Shown here piece after piece: positions 34,768 to 43,281 of a stretch of DNA of 64,000 nucleotides. The DNA lies in assembly GCA_002069885.1 (NCBI GenBank), contig MWCD01000003.1:89920-153919 (forward strand), in the 5' to 3' direction. This DNA is from a bacterium ADurb.Bin236 (GTDB lineage: Bacteria; UBP15; UBA6099). Every line of letters begins with the position of its first letter. Position 1 is the stretch's first letter. Below the pieces are notes generated by a model. It was given only the letters and a program-made list of their open reading frames with translations, searched no databases and had not been told where the DNA came from. The position numbers and the translations under genes were made by a program.

Positions 34768-35838
34768 ATGGAGGCGCTCAAGTTGAAGTCGCTGTTCAGG
34801 TCTGTGAAAAATCTATTGAGCGTCGATATGGGAATCGACATGGGGACGACGCGGACGAGAGTATTCGTGCGCGGGAGCGGGGTTGCCCTAGACGAGCCTT
34901 CTTTCGTGGCGGTGAACTACCGGGACGGCGAAACGGAGGCAGTGGGCAAAGAGGCGTACAAGCTGTTCGGCAGATGCCCTCCGCACTTGGAGATACTCAA
35001 GCCTGTCGAGCGCGGGGTGATAGAGAACTTTGAGCTGGCCGAAGCGATGTTGAACGGGCTGTTGGAAAACCTGTTCAAGAAGAAGGCGCTGCTCGGGGCG
35101 AGGATATGCGTGGTGTCGCCCACAGGAGCCACAGATGTGGAGAAGAAAGCGTTCGAGGACGTGGCGATACAGGTGGGAGGCAGGGAAGTTTTTCTGGTCG
35201 AGGCTCCGGTGGCGGCGGCGGTGGGAATGGGGCTGCCAATAGACAAGGCCAGAGGGCTGGTGTGTGTCTATCTCGGCGGCGGAACCACTCAGACGGCCGT
35301 GTTCAGCGAGGGGGAGTTAATGTTCTCAGTGTCGGAGCCGGTCGGCGGGGAAGACCTCACCGAGGCGGTTATTTCCGGGATAAGGAAAAAGCATAGGATA
35401 CTAGTCGGCGCGCACACCGCCGAACAGTTGAAAACAGGGATGGGAAGCGCGTATCCGTCGGACAGGGACGAAACGCGCGAGATATACGGCAAGAGCGTCA
35501 TGGACGGGTTGCCGCGCGCGCAGTTCATATCGAACTGGGAACTGCGGGAGATGATGGAAGGACCGCTGAACAGGATAGCGAACGCGATAAAGGCGTCGCT
35601 GGAAAAGGCGCCCCCGGATCTGGCGGCGGACATCAAAAGACACGGGCTGTACCTTTGCGGCGGAACCGCCCAACTCGAAGGCATGGGATCGCTGATCAGC
35701 CATGTGACAGGCCTTTCATGCTCGATATCCGGCAACCCGCAGCATGCCTGCATTCAAGGCGCCGAGAAGGTTTCGGGAGACATGCGTAAATACGGCAGAT
35801 TCACGACCACTCCGGGCAGCCGCCAGTTCACGGGATAA
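34768..35838 (+). CDS. mreB: MreB-like rod-shape actin homologue with altered ATPase residues
   Basis: 356 residues, normal length. Overall it matches MreB (GIDMGTTRTRVFVRG...LDEPSFVAV, EAVGKEAYKLFGR, APVAAAVGMGLPI, YLCGGTAQLEGM). Key sites differ: phosphate-2 motif DIGGGT is YLGGGT (Asp to Tyr), the Glu before Pro in EEPMAAA is Ala (VEAPVAAA), phosphate-1 DLGTANT is DMGTTRT, and the adenosine motif GGGA is GGTA. These changes could weaken ATP hydrolysis while keeping the fold. It heads the mreBCD-mrdA operon, so it probably is the acting cell-shape filament protein, unless another mreB exists elsewhere. Confidence 0.85.
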   Translation: MEALKLKSLFRSVKNLLSVDMGIDMGTTRTRVFVRGSGVALDEPSFVAVNYRDGETEAVGKEAYKLFGRCPPHLEILKPVERGVIENFELAEAMLNGLLENLFKKKALLGARICVVSPTGATDVEKKAFEDVAIQVGGREVFLVEAPVAAAVGMGLPIDKARGLVCVYLGGGTTQTAVFSEGELMFSVSEPVGGEDLTEAVISGIRKKHRILVGAHTAEQLKTGMGSAYPSDRDETREIYGKSVMDGLPRAQFISNWELREMMEGPLNRIANAIKASLEKAPPDLAADIKRHGLYLCGGTAQLEGMGSLISHVTGLSCSISGNPQHACIQGAEKVSGDMRKYGRFTTTPGSRQFTG

Positions 35839-35859
35839 CGGAGGGCCACGCGCCGCGCT

Positions 35860-36633
35860 ATGAAGCGATTCAAGATAATCAGGCTGGCATTCATCGCGGT
35901 TCCGGTGGCCGTGGCCGCCCTGTTATTTCATTTTTTTGATTTGTCTGGAATCACGCGAGCGCCTGCCGCCGCAGTGAACTCAATCATAGCGGACGCTGGC
36001 GACGCGCTGTCATATTCAGTGGGCGGCAAGTCGGACGCGCGGCGAAAACTCGCCGAGGCCGACGCCGAACGCGCCCGCCTCCTTATCGACCTTGCTCAAA
36101 GCAGGGACGCCGTCCGAAAACTTGAGGCGCGGCTCGAAACGCGAGAGATAGATTTCGCCTCCGCCACCGCCGGGATTGTCGCGCGCGTCGTCGTCAGAGA
36201 CATCGGCTCTTGGCACAAGGAAGTCACGGTTGAGGCCGGCGCGCGGGATGGGGTCAGCCCCGGCTTCGCTGCCCTGACCGGCGACGGGCTGGCCGGCAGA
36301 GTGGTGTCAGTAACGGACTCCACAGCGTCGGTTCTGCTCGTGACGGGCGCGAACTCCGCCACCAGCGTCTCCATAAAAAACAGGGGGACCTTCGGCATCG
36401 CCAGAGGCGACGGTTCCGGAATGATACGCGTGGACATGCTGCCGACCGAAGCGGGCATATCTCCGGGCGACAGAGTAACGACGTCCGGCTATGGGGGCAA
36501 CTACCCGGAGGGATTGCCTGTCGGGAGCGTCGCGCGCGTGGCTCCGGCGGGCAAAAAGCTTTCTCCGACAGTCACCGTCAAACCGGCGGTCGATATGACT
36601 AATCTTTACTATCTTATATTGGCGAAACTATGA
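35860..36633 (+). CDS. mreC: Rod shape-determining protein MreC
   Basis: 257 residues: one N-terminal TM (FIAVPVAVAALLFHFF), then a coiled coil (ARRKLAEADAERARLLIDLAQSRDAVRKLEARLE, about 60-95) and the beta-barrel periplasmic domain with GDGLAGRVVSV and DRVTTSGYGGNYPEGLPVG. It scaffolds the elongasome between MreB and PBP2. It begins 21 bp after mreB and overlaps mreD by 4 bp (ATGA). Confidence 0.92.
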   Translation: MKRFKIIRLAFIAVPVAVAALLFHFFDLSGITRAPAAAVNSIIADAGDALSYSVGGKSDARRKLAEADAERARLLIDLAQSRDAVRKLEARLETREIDFASATAGIVARVVVRDIGSWHKEVTVEAGARDGVSPGFAALTGDGLAGRVVSVTDSTASVLLVTGANSATSVSIKNRGTFGIARGDGSGMIRVDMLPTEAGISPGDRVTTSGYGGNYPEGLPVGSVARVAPAGKKLSPTVTVKPAVDMTNLYYLILAKL

Positions 36634-37118
36634 AGAGATTAGGGACACCGGGGCTGGCGTTCCTCCTGTTGCTGCTTCTGTGGCTGCAGACTTATCCGTT
36701 CCGGGGCGCGCTTGCTTGGCTGACAGGGCTTAACCTGAGCCTGTGTTTCATTCTGGCGGCGGAGATGCTGGGAGAGAAGCGTGCGGGAGCTCTGGCTGTT
36801 GCAACAGGCATCGTTGCAGGAGCTATCTCAGGCTCGGCGGTTCCTCTTGTAGTGTTCGCGGCGGCGGTTCCGGCGGCGCATTCAGTCAAGTCCGCAATGT
36901 TCAGGCCGGGGTCCGCGTTCCACGCGATGTCATATTGGCTCATAATCACCGTCGCTAATTTCATATTGTTGCTAGGGGCTTCGGCGGGCGAATTCCCTTC
37001 CGGAACCGCGTGGGCGTTCGTAGCGGCGTGGAGCGCGGCGGACTTCGCCGTGTTTCTTCTTATGCTCGCCGCGTTCAGTGACCGCAGACGCGCTGTGGCC
37101 TACAGAATGAGAAGATAG
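36630..37118 (+). CDS. mreD: Rod shape-determining protein MreD
   Basis: 162 residues, about five hydrophobic segments (LAFLLLLLLWLQTYPFRG, LSLCFILAAEMLG, AVATGIVAGAISG, YWLIITVANFILLLG, FVAAWSAADFAVFLLML). Recognised mainly by position between mreC and mrdA; MreD sequences are poorly conserved. Integral membrane partner of MreC. Confidence 0.82.
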   Translation: MKRLGTPGLAFLLLLLLWLQTYPFRGALAWLTGLNLSLCFILAAEMLGEKRAGALAVATGIVAGAISGSAVPLVVFAAAVPAAHSVKSAMFRPGSAFHAMSYWLIITVANFILLLGASAGEFPSGTAWAFVAAWSAADFAVFLLMLAAFSDRRRAVAYRMRR

Positions 37119-37142
37119 CTTCCGGAGCTTTTCGACATCAAG

Positions 37143-38804
37143 ATGACGAGATACAACCAAAAAAATCGAACGAACATAAGGGCGCGCCGAACGGGCGCGT
37201 TCCGGCTCAGCGTGCTGGCGCTGTTCTCTGCCACCGTTTTAGCCGCGCTGCTTCTGCGGCTGGCGCACATGCAGTTGCGCGACGGAGGCGAGTACGCCTC
37301 CCAATCTGAAAAAAACAGTTTCAAAAACATTCCGATGCCCGCAGTCAGAGCTCCTATCGTGGACAGAAACGGCGTGACGATGGCCTACGACGCTCCGGGC
37401 TACAGTCTGGTGACGCTCAAGCGCAACGGGCTATGGGAATCCCGGCGCGTCACGTTCGAGGAGGCTTCCGAGATCGAGGAGAAAGGCGCGGGAGCGGGCA
37501 GCTACGTTCAGGCCAACCCGATGAGGACATACCCTCATGGAGCCGTCGCCGCGCACGTCACCGGCTATGTCGGCGAGATTTCTCCGGAAGAGCTTCAGCG
37601 CTTCAGGCACAAAGGCTACCGCGCCGGAGACAGAGTGGGAAAGAGCGGCCTCGAACGCCAGTACGAACTGAAAATAACAGGCAGCAAGGGCCAGAGAAAG
37701 CTCCGCGTCGATTCAAAAGGCAGGTTCCTTCGAGACGCCGAAAAAGAGGAGGCGGTAGGCGGAGAGCCGTTCGTCTGCGCAATAGACATGCGCCTTCAGA
37801 AGGAAGCTTACGAGGCGCTGATAGAAAGAGGGCGGCCCGGAGCCGCCCTTGTGATGAAGGCCAGCACGGGAGAAGTTCTGGTCATGGCGACCAACCCCTC
37901 GTTCGACGCAAATCTGTCCACCGGCGGGTTCTCCCCCGAAGTCTGGAGCAGCCTGCACAAAGACCCATCCCACCCGATGATGAACCGGGCGGTAAGCGTC
38001 GCCGCGCCCCTCGGCTCGGTGTTCAAGCTGGTCACCACTGCCGCCGCTCTCAACGAACACATACTGACCCCCGCCAACACTTTCACCTGCCGGGGAGCTT
38101 TTCACCTCGGGTCGCATTCTTTCAAATGCTGGAAAGGCGGTGGCCACGGCACATTAGGCATGGTTCAGGCTATCGCCCAGTCATGCAACGTTTATTTCTT
38201 CAACGCGGGGCGGCAGGCGGGGGTTACAAATCTTCACAAATATGCTAAAATGCTGGGTCTCGGTTCGAGAACCGGGATCGACGTGCCCGGAGAGGCGATC
38301 GGCCTGATTCCCGATCCGGTGTGGAAACAGACGTTTCGCCGATTGGCATGGCTCGAAGGCGAGACCATCAACATGAGCATCGGGCAGGGATACGTTCAGG
38401 TCTCTCCCGTTCAGGCGCTCGTTCTGGCGAATGTTTACGCCACCAAAGGCCGGCTCGTCACTCCGAGGCTCTATCTGGACGGAAAAACGAAGTCGGCGCG
38501 AATCGACGGACTGTCGCCCGAAACGATAGAGATAGTGCGACAGGGCATGAGAGCGGCGGGCAAAACGGGAACGGCGCAGGACCCGCCCCGGCCCATGTCT
38601 CACGCGTGGTTTGTGGGCTTCGCGCCGTATGAAAATCCGGAGCTTGTCTACGCGGTGTTCGTAGAGAACGCCGGAGGCGGCTCCGCAGAAGCCCTGCCGG
38701 TGGCTTTGAGGGTGTTAAAACTTGCCGAGCAACTCGGATATCTAGGCGAGCCTCCGCCCGCCCCGGAACCGGACACGGCAATTTCTGGTAGAGGAGACGA
38801 TTGA
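37143..38804 (+). CDS. mrdA: Penicillin-binding protein 2 (peptidoglycan transpeptidase)
   Basis: 553 residues, shorter than the usual 600-650. N-terminal TM (LSVLALFSATVLAALLLRL), dimerisation domain with PAVRAPIVDRNGVTMAYD and RVGKSGLERQYE, and transpeptidase domain with SVFK (Ser about residue 292), SCN (about 347) and KTGT (about 473). It crosslinks the side wall during elongation and is the enzyme of the mre complex. It starts 24 bp after mreD. No rodA gene is next to it in this window. Confidence 0.92.
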   Translation: MTRYNQKNRTNIRARRTGAFRLSVLALFSATVLAALLLRLAHMQLRDGGEYASQSEKNSFKNIPMPAVRAPIVDRNGVTMAYDAPGYSLVTLKRNGLWESRRVTFEEASEIEEKGAGAGSYVQANPMRTYPHGAVAAHVTGYVGEISPEELQRFRHKGYRAGDRVGKSGLERQYELKITGSKGQRKLRVDSKGRFLRDAEKEEAVGGEPFVCAIDMRLQKEAYEALIERGRPGAALVMKASTGEVLVMATNPSFDANLSTGGFSPEVWSSLHKDPSHPMMNRAVSVAAPLGSVFKLVTTAAALNEHILTPANTFTCRGAFHLGSHSFKCWKGGGHGTLGMVQAIAQSCNVYFFNAGRQAGVTNLHKYAKMLGLGSRTGIDVPGEAIGLIPDPVWKQTFRRLAWLEGETINMSIGQGYVQVSPVQALVLANVYATKGRLVTPRLYLDGKTKSARIDGLSPETIEIVRQGMRAAGKTGTAQDPPRPMSHAWFVGFAPYENPELVYAVFVENAGGGSAEALPVALRVLKLAEQLGYLGEPPPAPEPDTAISGRGDD

Positions 38805-38805
38805 G

Positions 38806-39033
38806 TTGAAAACCGTAATTCTTCTGATTCAATTCCTGATCACGGTGTCGCTAATCGGCGGCTCGATACTTCAAGCGGCCAAAAGCGAGGGCCTCGGCGC
38901 CCTCGGCGGCAGCAGCGAAGTCTACAGAGGCAACTCGGCGAAAGGATTTCAGGCGATTGTCGATAAATGGATGGTTTACATCGCCTATGCTTTCCTCGGC
39001 GTTTCGCTTCTGTGCTACATCGTGGTGTTCTGA
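38806..39033 (+). CDS. secG: Preprotein translocase subunit SecG
   Basis: 75 residues from a TTG start 1 bp after the mrdA stop. Two TMs (ILLIQFLITVSLIGGSILQ and WMVYIAYAFLGVSLLCYIVVF) with the SecG loop LQAAKSEGLGALGGSS between them. GAGGAGA provides the ribosome site inside the end of mrdA. SecG assists the SecYE channel. Linkage to the cell-shape operon suggests co-transcription. A perfect CCGGCCG/CGGCCGG hairpin at 39071-39087 lies before the next gene. Confidence 0.88.
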   Translation: MKTVILLIQFLITVSLIGGSILQAAKSEGLGALGGSSEVYRGNSAKGFQAIVDKWMVYIAYAFLGVSLLCYIVVF

Positions 39034-39102
39034 TCCGGGAGTCCGCCACGGCGGATTGCCTGCAAAAAAACCGGCCGCCCCGGCCGGCTCTCGGCGGGCC
39101 AG

Positions 39103-40134
39103 ATGAGGCTTGACATATCCGGCGACATCCGGAAAATCTCTATAGCCGACGACCGCCCTTTCTTTTCGGCGACCCACGAGGAAATCGCTTCGGGAGCCAC
39201 TTCCGATGTGTATTTCCTGCGCGCGCGCGACATCCTGAAAAAACTAGGACTGCTCGATACCCGCGTGGTGGCGGATGTGTTCTGCCGCCATTCCGGCGTA
39301 TTCTGCGGCGCGGCGGAAGTGAAAAACCTTCTAACCGGACGCGACATCGAATTGTATTCACTCCCCGAAGGAAAAGTATTCGAGGCGGGCGCGACGGTGA
39401 TGCGCGTTTCAGGCCCTTACGGGGAGTTCGGCCTTTTTGAGACGGCCCTGCTGGGCATGCTTTCTTCCGCCACAGGCTGGTCCACCGCCGCGCGCGAGTG
39501 CGTCGCCGCCGCCGAAGGCGCTCCCGTAGTGTGCTTCGGAGCTCGCCACATCCACCCCGCCGTCGCCCCCGTGATGGAACGCTCGGCGGTCATCGGCGGC
39601 GTGTCCGGCTCAAGCTGCATCCTCGGCGCTCTTCTTTCTGGCATGACCCCCACCGGAACAGTCCCCCACGCGGCCATCCTCATCGCCGGAGACACCGTGA
39701 GAGTCGCAGAAGCATTCGACGAGGTTTTCGACGACGACGTGCCCCGCATCATTCTCGTGGACACATTCAAGGACGAAGCGGAGGAATCATTGCGCGTCGC
39801 CGCCGCTCTGAAGGACAAACTGGCCGCAGTCAGGCTAGACACACCGTCCGAACGCGGCGGCGTCACTCCCCAACTTGTCGCCGAAGTGAGAAAGCGTCTG
39901 GACAACGAGGGGCGCGGCGCGGTCCGCATCGTGGTGTCAGGCGGCCTGACGCCCCAGCGCATTGTCACTCTCAAAGCGGCGGGCGCGGACATCTTCGGAG
40001 TCGGCAGCCACATATCCACCGCAAAACCTATTGAAATGACAATGGACATAAAAGAAATCGAGGGAAAAGCGGCGGCCAAACGCGGACGCCTGCCCGGCCC
40101 GCAGGCGGGCGAAGGACTGGAACGCATCCTGTGA
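39103..40134 (+). CDS. pncB: Nicotinate phosphoribosyltransferase-type enzyme
   Basis: 343 residues. The fold of type II phosphoribosyltransferases is indicated by ATSDVYFLRA near the N-terminus, an internal CFGARHIHPAVAP with the likely catalytic His, a substrate segment LDTPSERGGVTPQ and the phosphate-binding GGLTPQRIVTLKAAGADIFGVGS. It forms nicotinate mononucleotide from nicotinate and PRPP for NAD salvage. Its short length fits the archaeal/short bacterial PncB group. It is followed after 25 bp by gmhA. Confidence 0.85.
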   Translation: MRLDISGDIRKISIADDRPFFSATHEEIASGATSDVYFLRARDILKKLGLLDTRVVADVFCRHSGVFCGAAEVKNLLTGRDIELYSLPEGKVFEAGATVMRVSGPYGEFGLFETALLGMLSSATGWSTAARECVAAAEGAPVVCFGARHIHPAVAPVMERSAVIGGVSGSSCILGALLSGMTPTGTVPHAAILIAGDTVRVAEAFDEVFDDDVPRIILVDTFKDEAEESLRVAAALKDKLAAVRLDTPSERGGVTPQLVAEVRKRLDNEGRGAVRIVVSGGLTPQRIVTLKAAGADIFGVGSHISTAKPIEMTMDIKEIEGKAAAKRGRLPGPQAGEGLERIL

Positions 40135-40159
40135 ACCGCCCTCGCTCGCGGAGTGAAAA

Positions 40160-40750
40160 ATGACAAATCCTTCCGACATACATAAACAACTGACCGAAGC
40201 GGCTCGCGAATCCGCCCGCTCGCTCGAATCCTCCGTCTCCAGACTCGCTCCCGACATAGCCTGCGCAGCCCGCGCTATGGCCGATTCGATATCGTCCGGC
40301 GGGCGCGTCCTCGTCTGCGGCAATGGCGGCAGCGCCGCTGACGCTCAGCACCTCGCCGCAGAACTAGTGGGCCGGTTCCTGCTCGAACGCAGCCCCTACT
40401 CCGCCGTCGCTCTTTCAACCGACACCTCGACCATAACCAGCGTCGCCAACGACTATGGATTCGAAGCCGTCTTCGAGCGCCAGACCCTCGCCCTCGGACG
40501 CGTCGGCGACTGCCTCGTGGCTATTTCGACAAGCGGCAACTCTCCGAACATCCTGCGCGCCATAGCAACCGCCGCGACCATCGGCATGAAAACCATCGGC
40601 GTCACTGGCAAAGGCGGCGGAAAAATGGCCTCGCTCGTCGATATCCTGCTCGACGCCGATTCCTCCTATACTCCCACTATTCAGGAAACCCACAGCTTCA
40701 TCGTCCACGCCCTCTGCGGCCTCGTTGAACAAATGCTCGCGGAAAAATAA
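40160..40750 (+). CDS. gmhA: Sedoheptulose-7-phosphate isomerase (SIS domain)
   Basis: 196 residues. SIS domain with LVCGNGGSAADAQHLAAELVGRF, STDTSTITSVANDYG and AISTSGNSPNILRA, and a C-terminal QETHSFIVHALCGLVEQ holding the GmhA zinc/catalytic His and Glu. It makes D-glycero-D-manno-heptose-7-phosphate for lipopolysaccharide core heptose, consistent with an outer membrane. The related DiaA protein is an alternative but the Glu/His set favours GmhA. Confidence 0.9.
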   Translation: MTNPSDIHKQLTEAARESARSLESSVSRLAPDIACAARAMADSISSGGRVLVCGNGGSAADAQHLAAELVGRFLLERSPYSAVALSTDTSTITSVANDYGFEAVFERQTLALGRVGDCLVAISTSGNSPNILRAIATAATIGMKTIGVTGKGGGKMASLVDILLDADSSYTPTIQETHSFIVHALCGLVEQMLAEK

Positions 40751-40812
40751 AAATCGAAGAGTTCAGGCGCGAGGTTCGGGGAACATCCCTTTTCAAAGAA
40801 GCTTACCAAAAT

Positions 40813-41204
40813 GCCTCCGGCGGCCAAAGAGTAACTTTTGAAAAAGTTTCTCTTTGGTATCTCTTCAAAACGTTCCTCTGGTCGTCGGTATTGAATCGCT
40901 GCCGCGCTTCTTCTACCGACGCCCCATGTAAAACCATTTAGGAGCAGATCCCACTGAAAATCCTTTCCCAATATCTTTTCACTTGATACGCGCCGATGGC
41001 GGAAGCGAAGCTCTGCCTTTGGCGCTAACGTGAAAAGTTTTGAAAGGGTTTTTTACACATGTTATTAGATGATTCTACCCACTACCAAGTGTGCCATGCG
41101 CAAAGTTTTTTCCTTTGCGCATGATGCTTTTTACCAAAGTAGTTAGTGGGAACTTTCATTTAATTCTTCGTATAGGGAAAACTTTTTCAAAAGTTTTCCC
41201 TTAA
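40813..41204 (-). repeat. Family A composite repeat, copy A3 (reverse), interrupted by element B1
   Basis: Reads as the reverse complement of A1: GCCTCCGGCGGCC end, hairpin CCAAAGAG.AACTTTT, a central palindrome with CGTCGGTA/TACCGACG arms (40883-40921), the AATATCTTTTCAC linker, the GCGCC...GGCGC stem and finally the TTAAGGGAAAACTTTT-type hairpin, whose left arm is separated from the rest by element B1 at 41057-41174. It lies between convergent genes gmhA and the GH172 gene and fills most of the 475-bp gap. Confidence 0.82.
41057..41174 (+). repeat. Family B element, copy B1 (118 bp)
   Basis: Bounded by ACAT... and ...CGTATA. It carries an inner hairpin ATGCGCAAAG / CTTTGCGCAT (41096-41122) and outer arms CCCACTA / TAGTGGG. 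The other copy is at 46335-46452 on the opposite strand, the same length with no gaps. It sits inside repeat A3, so it moved or was inserted after A3 was in place. Confidence 0.8.
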
Positions 41205-41225
41205 CTCTCCGTTTTCGCGCTCAGT

Positions 41226-42287
41226 TTACTTCGTCAGGCGGTTGATTTTTTCGAAGAGGTTCATGCCGACTTCGAGGATGTCGGAGGCCGCGTATTTCGC
41301 GTTTTTGAGCAGGAATCCGTCGTCCGGCAACCTGTCTTCCGCGGGCGGAAAAGACCCCATCGGCTTATGAGGCTCAGTCTGATACCAGTATGCCACGCTT
41401 GAGTAATCGGAGCCCGAAGCGTCGTTTATGCCGCCGTGTTCGATGGTGGCCCTTATACTTTTTTTGAAAGGGATGGGATCGTTGACGTGGAACCTGTAGG
41501 CGGAGATGCGGGAGCGCAGCGGGTCCTTGATGGTTAGTCCGTGATATGGGCCGGCGAACTCGCCGTTTATAAAGTACCATCCGCCGTTGAAGTAGTCCTC
41601 CGTGCCCGTTCCGTGGATGGCGGGGGGATGTTGCTCGCCGTCAACATATATCATCTCGTCGCCTTCGAGGAACCAGAAAGAGAAAGGCCTGCGGCCCTGC
41701 ATGGAGAGGTTGCAGCCGACGTAGTGGCCGGAGCCTTCGGCTTCGAGGATGGTGTAGTTGGAGCCGGGGAGAGTTTTCTCGTGCCGCCAGCGAGCGTGGA
41801 ACCTGCCCGTTTCCGCGTCGTTCTTCAGCAAGGAAAGTTTGTCGTAGCCGATGTTGTAATATAGAGCGTTTATTTTTTTCGAGCTTTGGTTCTCAATCTC
41901 GATACGGGCTCCTTTGGAAAACGGCATCGGGAAGTATGAATAGAAACCGCCGCTGGACATGCCGAGGGGGATGGAAGTGTAGTGCTTGTAGTTTGCGAAC
42001 CCGACGCCGAAGAAGTCGCCGACAGGCGCCTCGACACTGGGCGCGGCCTCTCCGTCCCAGTACATGCGGAGAACGCAGTTGCGCAGGATATACAGGTCCG
42101 GGGAGGCGATGGTGATCCAAATTCTAGTTATGCGGCCCGCGCCCGAGATGTCCGCCAGAACCGCTTTGTCTTCTGAGTTGACCTTCACGTAGTCGTTGTT
42201 GCCGCCTGTGCGGTCGAAGCTGGATTCCTGCGCCGCCTTAAACTCTTTCAGCAGCGGCAGGCCGTCGAGGTCGTTTGCAGATTTCAT
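41226..42287 (-). CDS. DUF2961 / glycoside hydrolase family 172 protein
   Basis: 353 residues. Family signature: LADISGAGRITRIWITIASPD, YWDGEAAPSVEAPVGDFFG, IHGTGTEDYFNGGWYF and PIPFKKSIRATIEHG. GH172 enzymes act on furanosyl bonds (difructose anhydride, arabinan); the catalytic Glu is probably in TGTEDYF. The ATG at 42287 follows GGGGGA; a TTG 18 nt upstream is less likely. No signal peptide is visible, so it seems cytoplasmic, unlike several exported relatives. It lies downstream of the MBL gene, 117 bp apart. Confidence 0.88.
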   Translation of the reverse strand: MKSANDLDGLPLLKEFKAAQESSFDRTGGNNDYVKVNSEDKAVLADISGAGRITRIWITIASPDLYILRNCVLRMYWDGEAAPSVEAPVGDFFGVGFANYKHYTSIPLGMSSGGFYSYFPMPFSKGARIEIENQSSKKINALYYNIGYDKLSLLKNDAETGRFHARWRHEKTLPGSNYTILEAEGSGHYVGCNLSMQGRRPFSFWFLEGDEMIYVDGEQHPPAIHGTGTEDYFNGGWYFINGEFAGPYHGLTIKDPLRSRISAYRFHVNDPIPFKKSIRATIEHGGINDASGSDYSSVAYWYQTEPHKPMGSFPPAEDRLPDDGFLLKNAKYAASDILEVGMNLFEKINRLTK

Positions 42288-42404
42288 ATCCGTTTTCCCC
42301 CGCAAGAATGTCGTCGCGATGCGTTTATGATTATACGCGCGAGGCTCTGATATGAAAAGCGCGAGGGAGAAGCGGACTAAGAGATGGCCGTTTGTGAAAA
42401 CGCG

Positions 42405-43250
42405 TCAGATTATTATTTCTGCGGAAGGCTCGCGCTGCGCGGCGACATCGATCGGGATGTGGTCTTCGCCGACAAGCCTGAGAGATTCTCTTACGGCGTC
42501 TAGCGCCATCTTGGGCGTGTTGCAGTCTTCGCTCAGGTGAAGAAGGAGAATGCGTTTGACGCTGCCCCTGCTGCGGGAGGCCACTCGCGCGGCGGTCCTG
42601 CCGCATTGCTCGTTCGACAGATGCCCGCGCCCGCCGAGCACCCAGTCCACAAGAAACCTCGGCCGTCCCGAATCCAGCTCCGAGCGGACATCGTGGTTGC
42701 ACTCAATAGCCAGCGCGTCCGCTCCCAGCATGGCCTCCTCGGCTTCCGGAGTAACCTCGCCGAGATCGGTTGCAAACGCGAAAGATTTCCGGGACGCCCC
42801 TTCGATGTGGCTTATGCGGAATCCCACAGGACGGCCCACTATGTCCCTGTTCCACCCGCCTGAGCCGTGCGGAACCGCGAATGGCGCGACGGTCAGCTCT
42901 CCGATCGCGAACGGCGAGTCGTCGAATTTTCTCACGAGGCCCGCCCGGTCAAGCTCGGAAAACTTCTTCGACCGCCGCAACAGGTCCTCGAACGACCCGG
43001 AGTGCACGTACAGCGGGATGCCGTGCTTGCGGCATATCGGATACGTCACCCCGGCGTCAACGTGGTCGCCGTGCATGTGCGTCGCCAGCACGCCGCTGAC
43101 ATCGTCGAGCGACACCTCGCGCTCAGACAGCCTGTCAGTTATATAATTAACGCCGAGGCGGGCGGCGTCGATTAGCAACCGCGTTTCCCTCTCGGTCTCG
43201 ACCAGCGTGCAGTTGCCGCCGCTTCCGCTGCCGAGGTTGACTAGTTTCAT
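42405..43250 (-). CDS. MBL-fold metallohydrolase (WalJ/YycJ-like)
   Basis: 281 residues. The start LGSGSGGNC is typical of the YycJ/WalJ group; the metal site is THMHGDHVDAG, with further His in VPHGSG and LLLHLSEDCN. It is probably a zinc-dependent 5'-exonuclease or phosphodiesterase. ATG 43250 is preferred to the TTG at 43256. The nitrilase-family gene lies 31 bp upstream on the same strand and may be co-transcribed. Confidence 0.86.
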   Translation of the reverse strand: MKLVNLGSGSGGNCTLVETERETRLLIDAARLGVNYITDRLSEREVSLDDVSGVLATHMHGDHVDAGVTYPICRKHGIPLYVHSGSFEDLLRRSKKFSELDRAGLVRKFDDSPFAIGELTVAPFAVPHGSGGWNRDIVGRPVGFRISHIEGASRKSFAFATDLGEVTPEAEEAMLGADALAIECNHDVRSELDSGRPRFLVDWVLGGRGHLSNEQCGRTAARVASRSRGSVKRILLLHLSEDCNTPKMALDAVRESLRLVGEDHIPIDVAAQREPSAEIII

Positions 43251-43281
43251 TCTCAATTTGAAAACCCCTTCGCCGCGACGC

